DNA of 64,000 nt from Actinokineospora fastidiosa (GTDB taxonomy: Bacteria > Actinomycetota > Actinomycetes > Mycobacteriales > Pseudonocardiaceae), in contig NZ_BMRB01000007.1 of the NCBI RefSeq assembly GCF_014648415.1, positions 62,001 through 126,000 of the forward strand, read 5' to 3'. Shown here piece by piece: positions 8,137 to 17,653 of this stretch (positions are counted from its first letter, which is position 1; the number at the start of each line of letters is the position of its first letter). A program made the position numbers and the translations under genes. Under the pieces are notes generated by a model. The model had not been told where the DNA came from. It did not search any database and saw only the letters and a program-made list of their open reading frames with translations.

Positions 8137-10296
8137 ATGCGAAGGCTGAGTTCGGTCTGCGCCGCTTTGGCGGTGATGGCGACGTCGGTGGTGGGGGTGA
8201 AGGCCGCGGGAGCCGCCGAGGAGGTCGTGGACGGCGCGGTGGCGTACGTGCGGCAGGTGGCGGTTGACCGAGGTGACGAGGAGTTCGTCGCGGTCGGTGT
8301 GTCCTCCGGGCCGCGCGGGTTGTCGTTCCACGCCTATGAGCGGAAGTATCGCGGCTTACGTGTCGTCGGTGGTGATTTCGTCGTTGTCGCGGATGCGTCC
8401 GGGGCTGTGCTGGGGTCGCCGCTGGCGGGTCAGGGCGCTATCTCTGTCGGCACTGTTCCGGTGGTGTCGGCGGAGCGGGCGGCTCGGGTCGCGAGGGCGG
8501 AGCTGGCCGGGGTTGACGCGGTCGGCGCGCCGGAACTGGTGGTGTTCTCGCCGGAGGGCGAGCAGACCCTGGCATACGAGGTCGTGGTGCGTGGGCGGTC
8601 GGTCAAGGGGACGCCGAGCATGCTGCACGTGATCGTCGACGCCCGCTTCGGTGCGGTGTTGGCGGAGTGGGATGAGGTGCTGGCGGGGATCGGCCACGGC
8701 CACTACTACGACGACGTCACGATCGACACGACGCGGACCTCGTCGGGCTATTCGATGTCCGACCGGACACGGTCCGGGATGTTCTGCGGTGTCCAGGGCA
8801 ACGGCGCGGTGTCCGGCCCGGATGACGTCTGGGGCAACCGAAGCGGAACCGATCTGGAGACCGCGTGCTCGGACGCGTACTACGCGGCCCAACAGGAGTG
8901 GAACATGCTGCGGGACTGGCTGGGCCGCGACGGCTTCGACGGCAACGGCCGCGCGTTCCCGATCTTCGTCGGGCTCAACCAGGTCAACGCCTATTGGAAC
9001 GGGCACACGGTCAACATCGGCCACTCGAAGGACAATCAGCGGCAACTGTCGGTGCTCGACATCGTCGCGCACGAGCACGGCCACGCGGTCTTCCAGTTCA
9101 CTCCCGGCGGCTTTGACGGCTACGTCGAGACCTACGCGCTCAACGAGGCCAGCGGGGACATCTTCGGCGCACTGACCGAGCACTACGCCAACCATCCCGA
9201 CGATCCGCCGGACTACGTCTACGCCGAGGAGGCCGACGCGCTGGGCCGTGGACCGGAGCGGGTCATGTACGACCCGTCGGCGGGGCCGAGGGACGAACCG
9301 AACTGCTGGTCGACGGCGATCCCCAGCACCGAGGTCCATGACGCGGCCGGGCCTGCCAACCACTGGTTCTACCTAATTGCCGAGGGCTCCCATCCCGGCG
9401 GCGGCAAGCCGGACAGCCCGATCTGCGCTGGCGGCCCCGCGTCGGTCGACGGTATGGGCATCCGGAACGCGGGCCGTGTCTGGATGACGGCGCTGATGCA
9501 GAAGACCTCGTTCTGGGAGTACGCCGACGCCCGCGTCGCCACGATGAACGCCGTCACCCAGCTGTTCCCCGGCGACTGCGCCAAGTTCGACACGGTCAAG
9601 GGCGCCTGGGACGCGGTCTCGGTGCCGCGGCAGTCCAGCGAGCCCGGCCGTCCGGACTGCGGCGACCCTATTGACGACTTCGCCGTCGCGGTGACCCCGA
9701 CCTCTGCCGAAGTCGACGCCGGAGCCGCCGTGAGCGCGCAGATCTCCACCACCATCGTCACCGGCGATCCTCAGACGATCGCCCTCGCGGCGTCCGGCCT
9801 GCCCACGGGGGTCACGGCGTCCTTCACCCCGGCGTCGGTGACCTCCGGCGAAACGTCCACGATGGACATCGCGACCACGGCGTCCACCCCGGCCGGGACC
9901 TATCGGATCACCATCACCGGAACCGGCACTGCGGGCAGTCGTACCGCCGTGTTCACCCTGACGGTGCGCGACGAACAGCCTGACGGCTGCACCGGTTTCG
10001 AGACGACCAGGACCGGCACCCTCGGCTCCGGCGGCAGCGTCTACCAGCCCGACGGCCGCTACTTCCACACCACCGTGCCGGGCGCGCACCGGGCTTGCCT
10101 GGACGGCCCCGACAGTGCCAACTTCGACCTCTACCTCCAGAGATGGAGCGGCTCGAGCTGGGCGACCGTCGCGCGGGGCGTCACGTCCGCCGCGGACGAG
10201 GAACTGAGCTACTCCGGCACCGCGGGCTACTACCGCTACCGGATCCACGCCTACAGCGGCTCCGGCGACTACACCCTCGGCTACGACAGCCCCTGA
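8137..10296 (+). CDS. Secreted thermolysin-like (M4) metalloprotease with Ig-like and PPC domains
   Basis: A 719-residue exported zinc protease. The signal peptide is MRRLSSVCAALAVMATSVVG ending near AGA, followed by a FTP-like propeptide. The catalytic domain carries HEHGH in VLDIVAHEHGHAVFQ (about residue 312), the third zinc ligand in NEASGDIFGALTE (about 336), and GPANHWFYLIAEG with the transition-state His. The C-terminal half has an Ig-like domain (VTPTSAEVDAGAAVSAQIST) and a pre-peptidase C-terminal (PPC) domain ending GSGDYTLGYDSP, typical of actinobacterial secreted peptidases and usually removed on maturation. ATG 8137 is chosen because the signal peptide begins there; an in-frame ATG at 8017 would place 40 odd residues before it. 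Confidence 0.93.
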   Translation: MRRLSSVCAALAVMATSVVGVKAAGAAEEVVDGAVAYVRQVAVDRGDEEFVAVGVSSGPRGLSFHAYERKYRGLRVVGGDFVVVADASGAVLGSPLAGQGAISVGTVPVVSAERAARVARAELAGVDAVGAPELVVFSPEGEQTLAYEVVVRGRSVKGTPSMLHVIVDARFGAVLAEWDEVLAGIGHGHYYDDVTIDTTRTSSGYSMSDRTRSGMFCGVQGNGAVSGPDDVWGNRSGTDLETACSDAYYAAQQEWNMLRDWLGRDGFDGNGRAFPIFVGLNQVNAYWNGHTVNIGHSKDNQRQLSVLDIVAHEHGHAVFQFTPGGFDGYVETYALNEASGDIFGALTEHYANHPDDPPDYVYAEEADALGRGPERVMYDPSAGPRDEPNCWSTAIPSTEVHDAAGPANHWFYLIAEGSHPGGGKPDSPICAGGPASVDGMGIRNAGRVWMTALMQKTSFWEYADARVATMNAVTQLFPGDCAKFDTVKGAWDAVSVPRQSSEPGRPDCGDPIDDFAVAVTPTSAEVDAGAAVSAQISTTIVTGDPQTIALAASGLPTGVTASFTPASVTSGETSTMDIATTASTPAGTYRITITGTGTAGSRTAVFTLTVRDEQPDGCTGFETTRTGTLGSGGSVYQPDGRYFHTTVPGAHRACLDGPDSANFDLYLQRWSGSSWATVARGVTSAADEELSYSGTAGYYRYRIHAYSGSGDYTLGYDSP

Positions 10297-10496
10297 CCCG
10301 TCTTGGGGCGCAGAGCGACTCACCCCGGTGGCCCCCACTCGATCAGGAAGGCACCATGACACGCGTGTCACCGTGACGAGCACCATCACGCTTGTGGTCT
10401 GGGCAGCGGTGACGGGCGCGATGCCGCCGCATCAACGGCCACCCAACCGGTATGGCGGGTGGCACCGCTGACCGTCAATGCGATCGGCGAAGGGAG

Positions 10497-11153
10497 TCAG
10501 GTGGTCACGGTGCCTGTCCGCCACGCCCACGCCGCGATCTCCACCCGGTTGCGGGCGCGGAGTTTGCGCTGGATGTTGGCCAGGTGGGTCTTGACCGTCG
10601 CCAGCGTGACGAACAGATGACCCGCGATCTCCTCGTTGGTGTGGCCGCGGGCGACGAGGCGGGCGACGGCGAGTTCCCGGTCCGTGAGCGGGTCGACGGG
10701 GCCGGGGTCCTCGGGTTCGGGCCTGTGCAGGGGGGCGAGGTGGGCGAGGAGCCGGACTGTGATGGCGGGAGAGATGAGGGCCGTGCCGGACGCGGCGGCG
10801 CGGACCGCCTCGACCAGCAGGGCGGGGGAGGAGTCCTTCAGGAGGAAGCCGCACGCGCCGTTGCGGAGCGCCTGGTAGACGTACTCGTCGAGGTCGAAGG
10901 TCGTGGCGATGACGACGTTGAGCGGGTCGCGGACGTCGGGTCCGGCGAGCAGCCGGGTGGCGGTGAGCCCGTCGAGGCGCGGCATGCGGATGTCGAGGAG
11001 GCAGACGTCGGGGCGCAGGCGGCGGGCCTGCTCGACCGCGGACTCGCCGTCGGCCGCGGTGGCGACGACGGCCATGTCCGGCTGCGCGCCGAGGATCATC
11101 CCGAACGCCGAGCGGACCATCGCCTGGTCGTCGGCGATCAGCACGCGGATCAT
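10497..11153 (-). CDS. NarL/LuxR-type response regulator
   Basis: A 218-residue response regulator with receiver domain (IRVLIADDQAMVRSAFGMIL; phospho-acceptor Asp in CLLDIRMPRLDG; conserved Lys in GFLLKDSSP) and a C-terminal LuxR helix-turn-helix (LTDRELAVARLVARGHTNEE, then LFVTLATVKTHLANIQRKL). The ATG overlaps the stop of the kinase gene by 4 bases, so the two are translated together. The pair is divergent from the ABC transporter at 12406, a common arrangement in which the regulator controls the exporter. Confidence 0.95.
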   Translation of the reverse strand: MIRVLIADDQAMVRSAFGMILGAQPDMAVVATAADGESAVEQARRLRPDVCLLDIRMPRLDGLTATRLLAGPDVRDPLNVVIATTFDLDEYVYQALRNGACGFLLKDSSPALLVEAVRAAASGTALISPAITVRLLAHLAPLHRPEPEDPGPVDPLTDRELAVARLVARGHTNEEIAGHLFVTLATVKTHLANIQRKLRARNRVEIAAWAWRTGTVTT

Positions 11154-12277
11154 GCGCCCGATGATGGCAGTGTCGCCACGACCCGCCAGCCGCCGGTCGG
11201 CGCCGGGCCCGCGTCGAGCACGCCGCCTGCGGCTGTGACGCGCTCGGCGAGGCCGACGAGGCCGAAGCCGGGGCTTGTCCCGGGCTTGCCGGGACCGTCG
11301 TCGTGGACGGTGACCGCGACGCCAGCCGCGTCCTGCCGGGCGCTGATCTCCACGGCGGAGGCGTCCTCCGCGTGCCGGAGCACGTTGGTCAGCGACTCCT
11401 GGACGACGTGCCGCACGGTCTCCACCACGGTGTCCGGCAGAACCCGGGCGGCGAGCCCGTCGTCGAGCGACGTGGTCACCACGGCGGGCCCGGGGAAGCG
11501 GTCGGCGGCGGCGCGCACCACCTCGCCTAGGGTGCTGGGCCGGGGCGGCTCCGCGTCGCCGCGCAGGACGGTGATCATGCCGCGCATCGAGGTCAGCGCC
11601 TCCGAGCCCGCCGTCTCGATGGCGGCGAGCATCCCGTCGAGGTCCTCGGGGGACGGCGGGCTCCCGGCCGCCGTGGTGTACCGGACGGCCTTGGTCTGCG
11701 CGACGATCGCCGTCACGTGGTGGGCGACGAAGTCGTGCAGGTCGCGGGCGTACTCCAGGCGCTGCTCCTGGCGGGCCATCGCGAACCCGTCGGCCCTGCG
11801 GCGCTCGTGCAGCCGCAGGTACAGGCCGAGCAGCACCAGGAACGGCACCCCCAGCGCGAGAGCGCCCCCGATCAGCGCGACAGCTTCGGTCGGCGCCAGC
11901 CGCAGCGGCAGCAGCAGGATCGCCGCGCCCAGCGCCAGCGCCGACCCCACGGCCCGCCGCGGGGTCCGCGCCATCACGACGTGCACCACCAGCCACGACA
12001 GCGCGCTCAGCTCTACCAGCCCGAACGTGTTGTCCAGCCGCACCGGCAGCGCGAGGGACGCCAGCGAGAACCCGGCCGACAGGAGGGCTGACGGCAGCAC
12101 CAGCCGGGGGATGAACAGCGCGGTGACGGCGAGGACCCCGCAGACGGCGACCCCGGCCGCGGTGACCACCGATTCGGCGGAGAACACCTCGACGACCAGC
12201 ACCGCCGCCGCTGTCGCGCAGAGGACGGCGATGGTCACCCGCTGTGCCCATGACAGCGACACGAACGCGGAAGGCAT
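11150..12277 (-). CDS. NarL-type sensor histidine kinase (HisKA_3)
   Basis: A membrane kinase of about 375 residues. Four to six hydrophobic segments fill the first 165 residues. A HisKA_3 dimerisation domain follows with the phospho-acceptor in EYARDLHDFVAHHVTAIVAQ, then a HATPase_c domain (HVVQESLTNVLRHAEDASAV; VHDDGPGKPGTSPGFGLVGL). No extracytoplasmic sensor loop of size is present, so the signal is probably sensed in or at the membrane (DesK-like layout). ATG 12277 is preferred; CTATAG about 11 bases upstream looks like a -10 element and would make the mRNA nearly leaderless. An upstream in-frame start at 12316 would add 13 residues. Confidence 0.92.
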   Translation of the reverse strand: MPSAFVSLSWAQRVTIAVLCATAAAVLVVEVFSAESVVTAAGVAVCGVLAVTALFIPRLVLPSALLSAGFSLASLALPVRLDNTFGLVELSALSWLVVHVVMARTPRRAVGSALALGAAILLLPLRLAPTEAVALIGGALALGVPFLVLLGLYLRLHERRRADGFAMARQEQRLEYARDLHDFVAHHVTAIVAQTKAVRYTTAAGSPPSPEDLDGMLAAIETAGSEALTSMRGMITVLRGDAEPPRPSTLGEVVRAAADRFPGPAVVTTSLDDGLAARVLPDTVVETVRHVVQESLTNVLRHAEDASAVEISARQDAAGVAVTVHDDGPGKPGTSPGFGLVGLAERVTAAGGVLDAGPAPTGGWRVVATLPSSGA

Positions 12278-12405
12278 GACCGGGACGCTATAGCAGCACA
12301 CGAGCCCTCGCCTCATCCTTTCGGCTGATCAGGCCGGTGCGGCTCGGCCGAGCGGATGATCCGGACACCGCCGTGCGTGTCCACGATGGTCACGTGGAGC
12401 GACAA

Positions 12406-13140
12406 GTGGTGGCCGAGGCGGTCGCGCTCGGCAAGGTGTACGGGGACGGGGAGAACGCGGTCGTCGCGCTCTCCGGTGTGTCGGCGGTCTTCCGCCGCGG
12501 CGAGTTCACCGCGGTGATGGGACCGTCCGGCTCGGGCAAGTCGACGCTCATGCACTGCCTCGCCGGGCTGGACGCGCCCACGTCGGGCACCGCCCGCCTC
12601 GGCGGCACGGATCTGGGCGCGCTGTCGGACGACGCGCTGACCGCGCTGCGGCGGGAGCGGGTCGGCTTCGTCTTCCAGTCCTTCAACCTGCTGCCGACGT
12701 TGACCGCGTGGGAGAACATCACCCTCCCGCTGGCACTGGCGGGCAGGCGGCCGGACAGCGCGTGGACCGAACAGGTCATCGCCGCCGTCGGGCTGGGCGA
12801 CCGGCTCGACCACCGGCCCGCCCAGCTGTCCGGCGGCCAGCAGCAGCGGGGCGCCTGCGCCCGCGCCCTCGTCACCCGGCCGGAGATCGTCGTGGCCGAC
12901 GAGCCCACCGGCAACCTGGACTCCCGCTCCGGCGCCCGCATCCTCGAGTTGCTGCGCCGCTGCGCACGGGAGTGGGAGCAGACCGTGCTGATGGTCACCC
13001 ACGACCCGATCGCCGCGGGCTACGCCGACCGCGTGCTGTTCCTGGCCGACGGCGCGCTCGTCGACGAGATGCCCGAGCCGACGCCGGAGCGGGTGCTCGA
13101 CCGCATGCGCCGCTTCGACTCCCCGGCGGTGGGCCGGTGA
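12406..13140 (+). CDS. ABC transporter ATPase, MacB/LolD type
   Basis: A 244-residue ATPase with Walker A GPSGSGKST, Q-loop VFQSFNLLPT, signature LSGGQQQRGACARAL (the usual V after QR is replaced by G), Walker B IVVADEPTGNLDS, and H-loop VTHDP. This subfamily partners with FtsX-like permeases in mechanotransmission exporters for antibiotics, peptides or lipoproteins. GTG 12406 is chosen because GGAG lies six bases upstream and the conserved core begins right after; GTG 12394 and an earlier start at 12337 are alternatives. Its TGA overlaps the GTG of the permease. Confidence 0.93.
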   Translation: MVAEAVALGKVYGDGENAVVALSGVSAVFRRGEFTAVMGPSGSGKSTLMHCLAGLDAPTSGTARLGGTDLGALSDDALTALRRERVGFVFQSFNLLPTLTAWENITLPLALAGRRPDSAWTEQVIAAVGLGDRLDHRPAQLSGGQQQRGACARALVTRPEIVVADEPTGNLDSRSGARILELLRRCAREWEQTVLMVTHDPIAAGYADRVLFLADGALVDEMPEPTPERVLDRMRRFDSPAVGR

Positions 13141-15473
13141 TCCGCATGGCGGTGCGCGCCGTCGTCGCCCAGTGGTCGCGCTTCGTGCTGCCGCTGGTCG
13201 GGGTGGTGCTCGGCGTGGCGTTCGTGTCCGGCGCGCTGCTCTACGGCGCCTCGGTGCGCGCCGCGCTCGACCGTGCCCAGCCCAGCGGCATCGTCATCGA
13301 GGGCGCGGCCATGACCCCCGCCCTCGCGGCCCGGATCGCCGAGGCGCCGGGGGTGCAGTCCGCCCGCCTGCGCTCGACCGGCCGCGCGTTCCTGGTCGGC
13401 CCGGACGGCGGCGTGGTCGGACCGCCGGAATGGGCGGTCGGCGCGGACCACGTGGGCGACACCGTGCGCGGTCACGCGCCCGGTGGTCCCGGTGAGGTCG
13501 TGATCGACGACCAGACCGCCCGGCGCACCGGCTATGACGTCGGCGACGTCGTCCGCGTCATCGTCGGCGGCGTCGCCCGAGACGCACGGGTGTCAGGCGT
13601 CGTCGCCGCTGACCCCATGGGCGGCACGTTCATGGCCTTCGACCCGGCGACCGCCCACAGGCTGTTCGGCCACACCGCGATCGAGGTGTCGGGTGCGCCC
13701 GACACCACCGCGCTGGTCCCGCTGCTGCCCGAGGACGCCTACATCGCCTCGAACGCGGCGGCGGGCGACGGCGAGAAGCTGACCGCCATCCTGCTGGGCT
13801 TCGCGGCGGTCGCGGTGTTCGTCGCGGTCTTCACCGTCGCCAACACCTTCACCATGCTCGCCGCGGCCCGCGCCCGCGAGCACGCCCTGCTCCGCGCGGT
13901 CGGCGCGGCCCGCCGCCAGGTCATGCGCGGCGTGCTGGCCGAGGCCGCCCTGCTCGGCGCGGTCGCCACCGTCCTCGGGCACCCGCTGGGCATCGCCGCG
14001 GCATGGGCGCTCAACGGGCTGTTCGGCGTGGGTGACGGGCCGCCGGTGCCGCTGCGGCCGTTCACCCCTGTGCCCGTGGTCGCCGCCGTCGCCGTCGGGC
14101 TCGGCGTCACCGTGGCCGCCGCCTACCTGCCCGCGCGCCGGGCCGCGGCCGTCCCACCGATCGCCGCGCTGCGCACCGGCCTGCCCCCGACCACCGCGTC
14201 ATCGCGGACACGGACCGTTGGAGGGGCGGCCGCCACTGTCCTCGGGTCGGCGCTGCTGTTCTCCGGTTCCCAGGACCTCGTCTACCTGGGAGCGCCGCTG
14301 CTGTTCCTCGGTCTCGTCGCCATGGTCCCGCTGCTGGCCACCGCGCTGACCGCGCTCGTGCGCGGGCCGCTGACCCGGATCGCGGGCGTCCGGGGGACGC
14401 TGGCGGCGGAAAACACCCGCCGGAATCCCCGCCGCACGGCGGCCACCGCGAGCGCGCTGATGACCGGCCTGGCCATTTGCGCCGCCGTCACCGTCCCCAT
14501 CGCCTCGGTGGCGGCCAAGGCGCAGCGGGACGCCGAGACCGGCGACGCCGCCGACGTGCGGATCACGCCTATGGACTTCGCCACCGCGGCCGCCGACCTG
14601 CCCGCCCGGGTCGCCGGACTGCCCGGCGCACGCGCCGTCACCCCCATCGTCCCGGCCGTGCTCGACCTCGGCGACGACCGCGTCGGCGTCACGGGCGTCG
14701 ACCCGACGACCATCGCGCGGCTGGTCCCGATTCGGGTCACCGACGGCACGCTCGACCTCCGGCGCGGCATGGCCGTCTCGACCGAGACGGCGGCCGACAC
14801 GGGGTGGCGGGTCGGGTCGGTGGCCTCCGGTGATGTGGCAGGGGCCGTCGTGTCCCTGCCGGTGGTGGCCGTCTACGACGCTCCCGACGGCTTCCACCAC
14901 GACGCCCTCGTCGACGCCGCCGTCCTGCCCGAGGACCGGACGCCGACCACCGTGCTCGTCCAGGCCGAACCGGGCCAGGCCGACGCGCTGAAGCGGGAGA
15001 TCACCGCCGCGCTCGACAACCCCACGATGCTGGTGCGCACCCGCGCCGAGCACCGGGACGCCGAGGGCGCGCGCTTCGACCCCTTCCTGAACATCCTCTA
15101 CGCCCTACTCAGCATCTCCGTGCTGATCGGCGCGCTCGGCGTCGTGAACACCATGACCATGTCCACGATCGAGCGCACCCGGGAGATCGGGCTTCTCCGC
15201 GCCATCGGCCTCGGCCGTCGCGATGTGGTCACCGTGCTGCGCCTGGAATCGGTCCTCATCGCCCTGCTCGGCACCCTCACCGGTCTCGTCGCGGGCGGCG
15301 TGGTCGGCGTCGCGGTGGTCCTGACCCAGGGCGGCCTGCCGGTGGTGATCCCATGGGGCAGGCTCGCCGGGTTCGTCGCCGTGACCACGGTGATCGGCTT
15401 GCTCGCCGCGCAATGGCCCGCCCGCCGCGCAGCCCGAACCCACGTCCTCACCGCGATAGGCGCCAGTGAATGA
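13137..15473 (+). CDS. FtsX-like ABC transporter permease
   Basis: A 778-residue permease made of two FtsX/MacB units. A transmembrane helix at about residues 10-35 is followed by a periplasmic MacB-PCD-like domain, then a three-helix FtsX block (ILLGFAAVAVFVAVFTVANT with the AREHALLRAVGAARRQVMRG coupling segment). A middle pair of helices, a second extracytoplasmic domain and a second FtsX block follow (TMSTIERTREIGLLRAIGLG, a classic coupling motif). It overlaps the ATPase gene by 4 bases. The two coupling segments and the lack of a fused ATPase fit a single-chain permease acting with the 12406 ATPase. Confidence 0.93.
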   Translation: MIRMAVRAVVAQWSRFVLPLVGVVLGVAFVSGALLYGASVRAALDRAQPSGIVIEGAAMTPALAARIAEAPGVQSARLRSTGRAFLVGPDGGVVGPPEWAVGADHVGDTVRGHAPGGPGEVVIDDQTARRTGYDVGDVVRVIVGGVARDARVSGVVAADPMGGTFMAFDPATAHRLFGHTAIEVSGAPDTTALVPLLPEDAYIASNAAAGDGEKLTAILLGFAAVAVFVAVFTVANTFTMLAAARAREHALLRAVGAARRQVMRGVLAEAALLGAVATVLGHPLGIAAAWALNGLFGVGDGPPVPLRPFTPVPVVAAVAVGLGVTVAAAYLPARRAAAVPPIAALRTGLPPTTASSRTRTVGGAAATVLGSALLFSGSQDLVYLGAPLLFLGLVAMVPLLATALTALVRGPLTRIAGVRGTLAAENTRRNPRRTAATASALMTGLAICAAVTVPIASVAAKAQRDAETGDAADVRITPMDFATAAADLPARVAGLPGARAVTPIVPAVLDLGDDRVGVTGVDPTTIARLVPIRVTDGTLDLRRGMAVSTETAADTGWRVGSVASGDVAGAVVSLPVVAVYDAPDGFHHDALVDAAVLPEDRTPTTVLVQAEPGQADALKREITAALDNPTMLVRTRAEHRDAEGARFDPFLNILYALLSISVLIGALGVVNTMTMSTIERTREIGLLRAIGLGRRDVVTVLRLESVLIALLGTLTGLVAGGVVGVAVVLTQGGLPVVIPWGRLAGFVAVTTVIGLLAAQWPARRAARTHVLTAIGASE

Positions 15474-15563
15474 CTTGCGGCGGCAGATCTCGCGATGTCC
15501 GAACTACGTCGCAATCAGACGGTGAATGACCTCGACGTGGAACGCGGTGGACATAATCGGCTT

Positions 15564-16244
15564 GTGGCGGAGGTTTTGCTGATCGAGGACGACCCGTCGA
15601 TCTGCCGTGGTCTGGAGTTGGCGCTGGGCAGGCACGGGCACCGGGTGCGGATCGCGCGCACGGGCGAGGAGGGGCTGTGCCGCTCCCGGAGCGTTCCCCC
15701 GGACGTCGTGGTGCTGGACCTGATGCTGCCGGGGGTGGACGGGTTCGAGGTGTGTCGGCGGCTGCGGGCCGAGGGCGACGTGCCGGTCATCATGCTCACC
15801 GCCCGCGGGAACGATTTCGACATCGTGGGCGGGCTGGAGGCAGGCGCGGACGACTACGTGGTCAAACCGGTGATGCCGAGGGTGCTCGACGCCCGCATCC
15901 GGGCGGTCCTGCGCCGCGGCCGGACCGGAGCGGGCGCGGCGCGGGTCGACCGACACGGCACGCTCACCATTGACCGGGCCTCCCTGACGGTGGCCCGCAG
16001 GGGGGTGGAGGTGTCGTTGACGCCGACCGAGCTCCGCCTGTTGCTCGTGCTGTCCGCCTCGCCAGGACAGGTGTTCAGCCGTGTCCAACTGCTGGAGGCC
16101 GTCTGGGAGCACGACTACCTCGGCGATTCCCGGCTGGTCGACAACTGCGTGCAGCGGCTGCGGGCCAAGATCGAGGACGATTCGGCGCGCCCGGTGTTCG
16201 TGCAGACGGTGCGCGGCTTCGGCTATCGCTTCGGGCCGACGTGA
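15564..16244 (+). CDS. OmpR/PhoB-type response regulator
   Basis: A 226-residue regulator: receiver domain (VLLIEDDPSICRGLELALGR; acceptor Asp in VVVLDLMLPGVDG; Lys in GADDYVVKPV) and winged-helix output (VSLTPTELRLLLVLSASPGQ, then RLVDNCVQRLRAKIEDD, VRGFGYRFGP). GTG 15564 is chosen since the receiver begins directly after it. It is coupled by GTGA to the kinase gene. The trio with a kinase and a small lipoprotein resembles the CseBC-type cell-envelope systems of streptomycetes, though no sigma factor is adjacent. Confidence 0.94.
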   Translation: MAEVLLIEDDPSICRGLELALGRHGHRVRIARTGEEGLCRSRSVPPDVVVLDLMLPGVDGFEVCRRLRAEGDVPVIMLTARGNDFDIVGGLEAGADDYVVKPVMPRVLDARIRAVLRRGRTGAGAARVDRHGTLTIDRASLTVARRGVEVSLTPTELRLLLVLSASPGQVFSRVQLLEAVWEHDYLGDSRLVDNCVQRLRAKIEDDSARPVFVQTVRGFGYRFGPT

Positions 16245-17653
16245 GAACGCGGTCCTGGCTGCGGTTCACGGGGCTGCGCCCGCGCATGGTCGCAGGCTTC
16301 GTCTTTGTCGCCGTGCTCGGGGCGGCCGCAGCGGCGGGAGCCGGGTTCACCTCCTCCCGCGCCGCCTTGGTGGCCGAGGTGCAGGACGGGGCGGCCGAGG
16401 ATCTGCGGCGCCGAGTCGCGGAGGTCGCCGTGACCGTGGACTATCCTCCCGACCAGCAGGCTCTCGACCAGATGCGGGTGGCTCTGGGGACCTCGACGAT
16501 GGTCGTCTACGGCGAGCTGGTGTCAGCCGTGGGCCCGAACCTGGACGCCGTCACCCGGGAGTTGCGCGACGCGGTGGGCGCAGGGCAGGAGATGGTGCTG
16601 CAGCGCGTATCCGCAGTCGACGGGCCCCGCCTGGTGCTCGGCACACCTGTGCTCGAAACCCTGATGGACGGCACCCGACGGGACTCGGGCATCGAGGTCT
16701 ACGCCGTCCGCGACCTGTCGGCCACCGAGACGCGGATCGCGGACTCCGCGCGTGCCGCGGTGCTGACCACCGTCCTCGCCCTGCCGCTGGCGCTGTTGAT
16801 TGCGCTGGTGGTGGCCGGGCGGGTGCTGCGCCCGGTCCGCGAACTGCGCGCCGCTGCCGACCGCATGGCGGGCGGCGACCTCGCCGTCCGGCCGCCGGTG
16901 CGGGGGTCGGACGAACTGGGGGACCTGGCCCGCGCGTTCGTCCGGATGGCGGAGCGGCTGCAGGGCACCGTCGCCGAGCTGCGCGGCATGGAGGCCGACG
17001 CCCGCCGCTTCGTCGCGGACGTCTCCCACGAACTGCGCACGCCGCTGACGACACTGGTCGCGGTCGCGGAGGTCTTGGAGGCCGACGCCGACCTGCTGCC
17101 CGCCGACGCCCGCACGTCGGTCCTGCTGGCGGCCGAGGAGATCCGCGGACTGGCCCGGCTGGTGGAGGACTTGGTGGAGATCTCCCGGTTCGACGCTGGC
17201 CGCGCGTCGCTGCTCCTGGACGATGTGGACGTGCCGCGCACCGTGCACGCGTGCTTGTCGTCGCGGGGCTGGAGCGGCGAGGTGCAGCTGGAGGCGCCGG
17301 AGAGCCTGCGGGCCCGCCTCGACCCGCGCCGCCTTGACGTGATCGTGGCCAACCTCGTGGGCAACGCGCTGCGGCACGGCCGCCCGCCCGTGCGGGTGTC
17401 GCTCCGCGCTGACGGGGGCGATGTGGAGCTGGAGGTCGTCGACCACGGACCGGGCTTGTCCGAGGAGGTGAGGACCCGCGTGTTCGAGCGGTTCTACAAG
17501 GCCGACGCGGCGCGCACCCGTTCCGAGGGCAGCGGTCTGGGGCTGTCGATCGCCCTGGCGAACGCCCGCCTGCACGGCGGTGTGATCGAGGCGGGCGACG
17601 CGCCGGGCGCGGGCGCGCGGTTCGTGCTGCGGCTGCCGGGAGCGGCGCGGTGA
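16241..17653 (+). CDS. OmpR-type sensor histidine kinase
   Basis: A 470-residue kinase: N-terminal membrane segment (about 15-40), an extracytoplasmic sensor of about 130 residues, a second membrane segment (about 170-190), HAMP (RPVRELRAAADRMAGGDLAV), HisKA with ADVSHELRTPLTTLVAVAEV, and HATPase_c with VANLVGNALRHGRPPVRVSL and VDHGPGLSEEVRTRVFERFY, plus GSGLGLSIA. The start GTG overlaps the regulator stop and the stop overlaps the lipoprotein start, so all three are made together. Confidence 0.95.
   Translation: MRTRSWLRFTGLRPRMVAGFVFVAVLGAAAAAGAGFTSSRAALVAEVQDGAAEDLRRRVAEVAVTVDYPPDQQALDQMRVALGTSTMVVYGELVSAVGPNLDAVTRELRDAVGAGQEMVLQRVSAVDGPRLVLGTPVLETLMDGTRRDSGIEVYAVRDLSATETRIADSARAAVLTTVLALPLALLIALVVAGRVLRPVRELRAAADRMAGGDLAVRPPVRGSDELGDLARAFVRMAERLQGTVAELRGMEADARRFVADVSHELRTPLTTLVAVAEVLEADADLLPADARTSVLLAAEEIRGLARLVEDLVEISRFDAGRASLLLDDVDVPRTVHACLSSRGWSGEVQLEAPESLRARLDPRRLDVIVANLVGNALRHGRPPVRVSLRADGGDVELEVVDHGPGLSEEVRTRVFERFYKADAARTRSEGSGLGLSIALANARLHGGVIEAGDAPGAGARFVLRLPGAAR

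Noticed and set aside
12708-13136. Plus-strand extension upstream of the permease inside the ABC ATPase gene
   Set aside because: The extra sequence is Arg/Pro-rich and overlaps the ATPase in another frame; the permease starts naturally at GTG 13137 by coupling.
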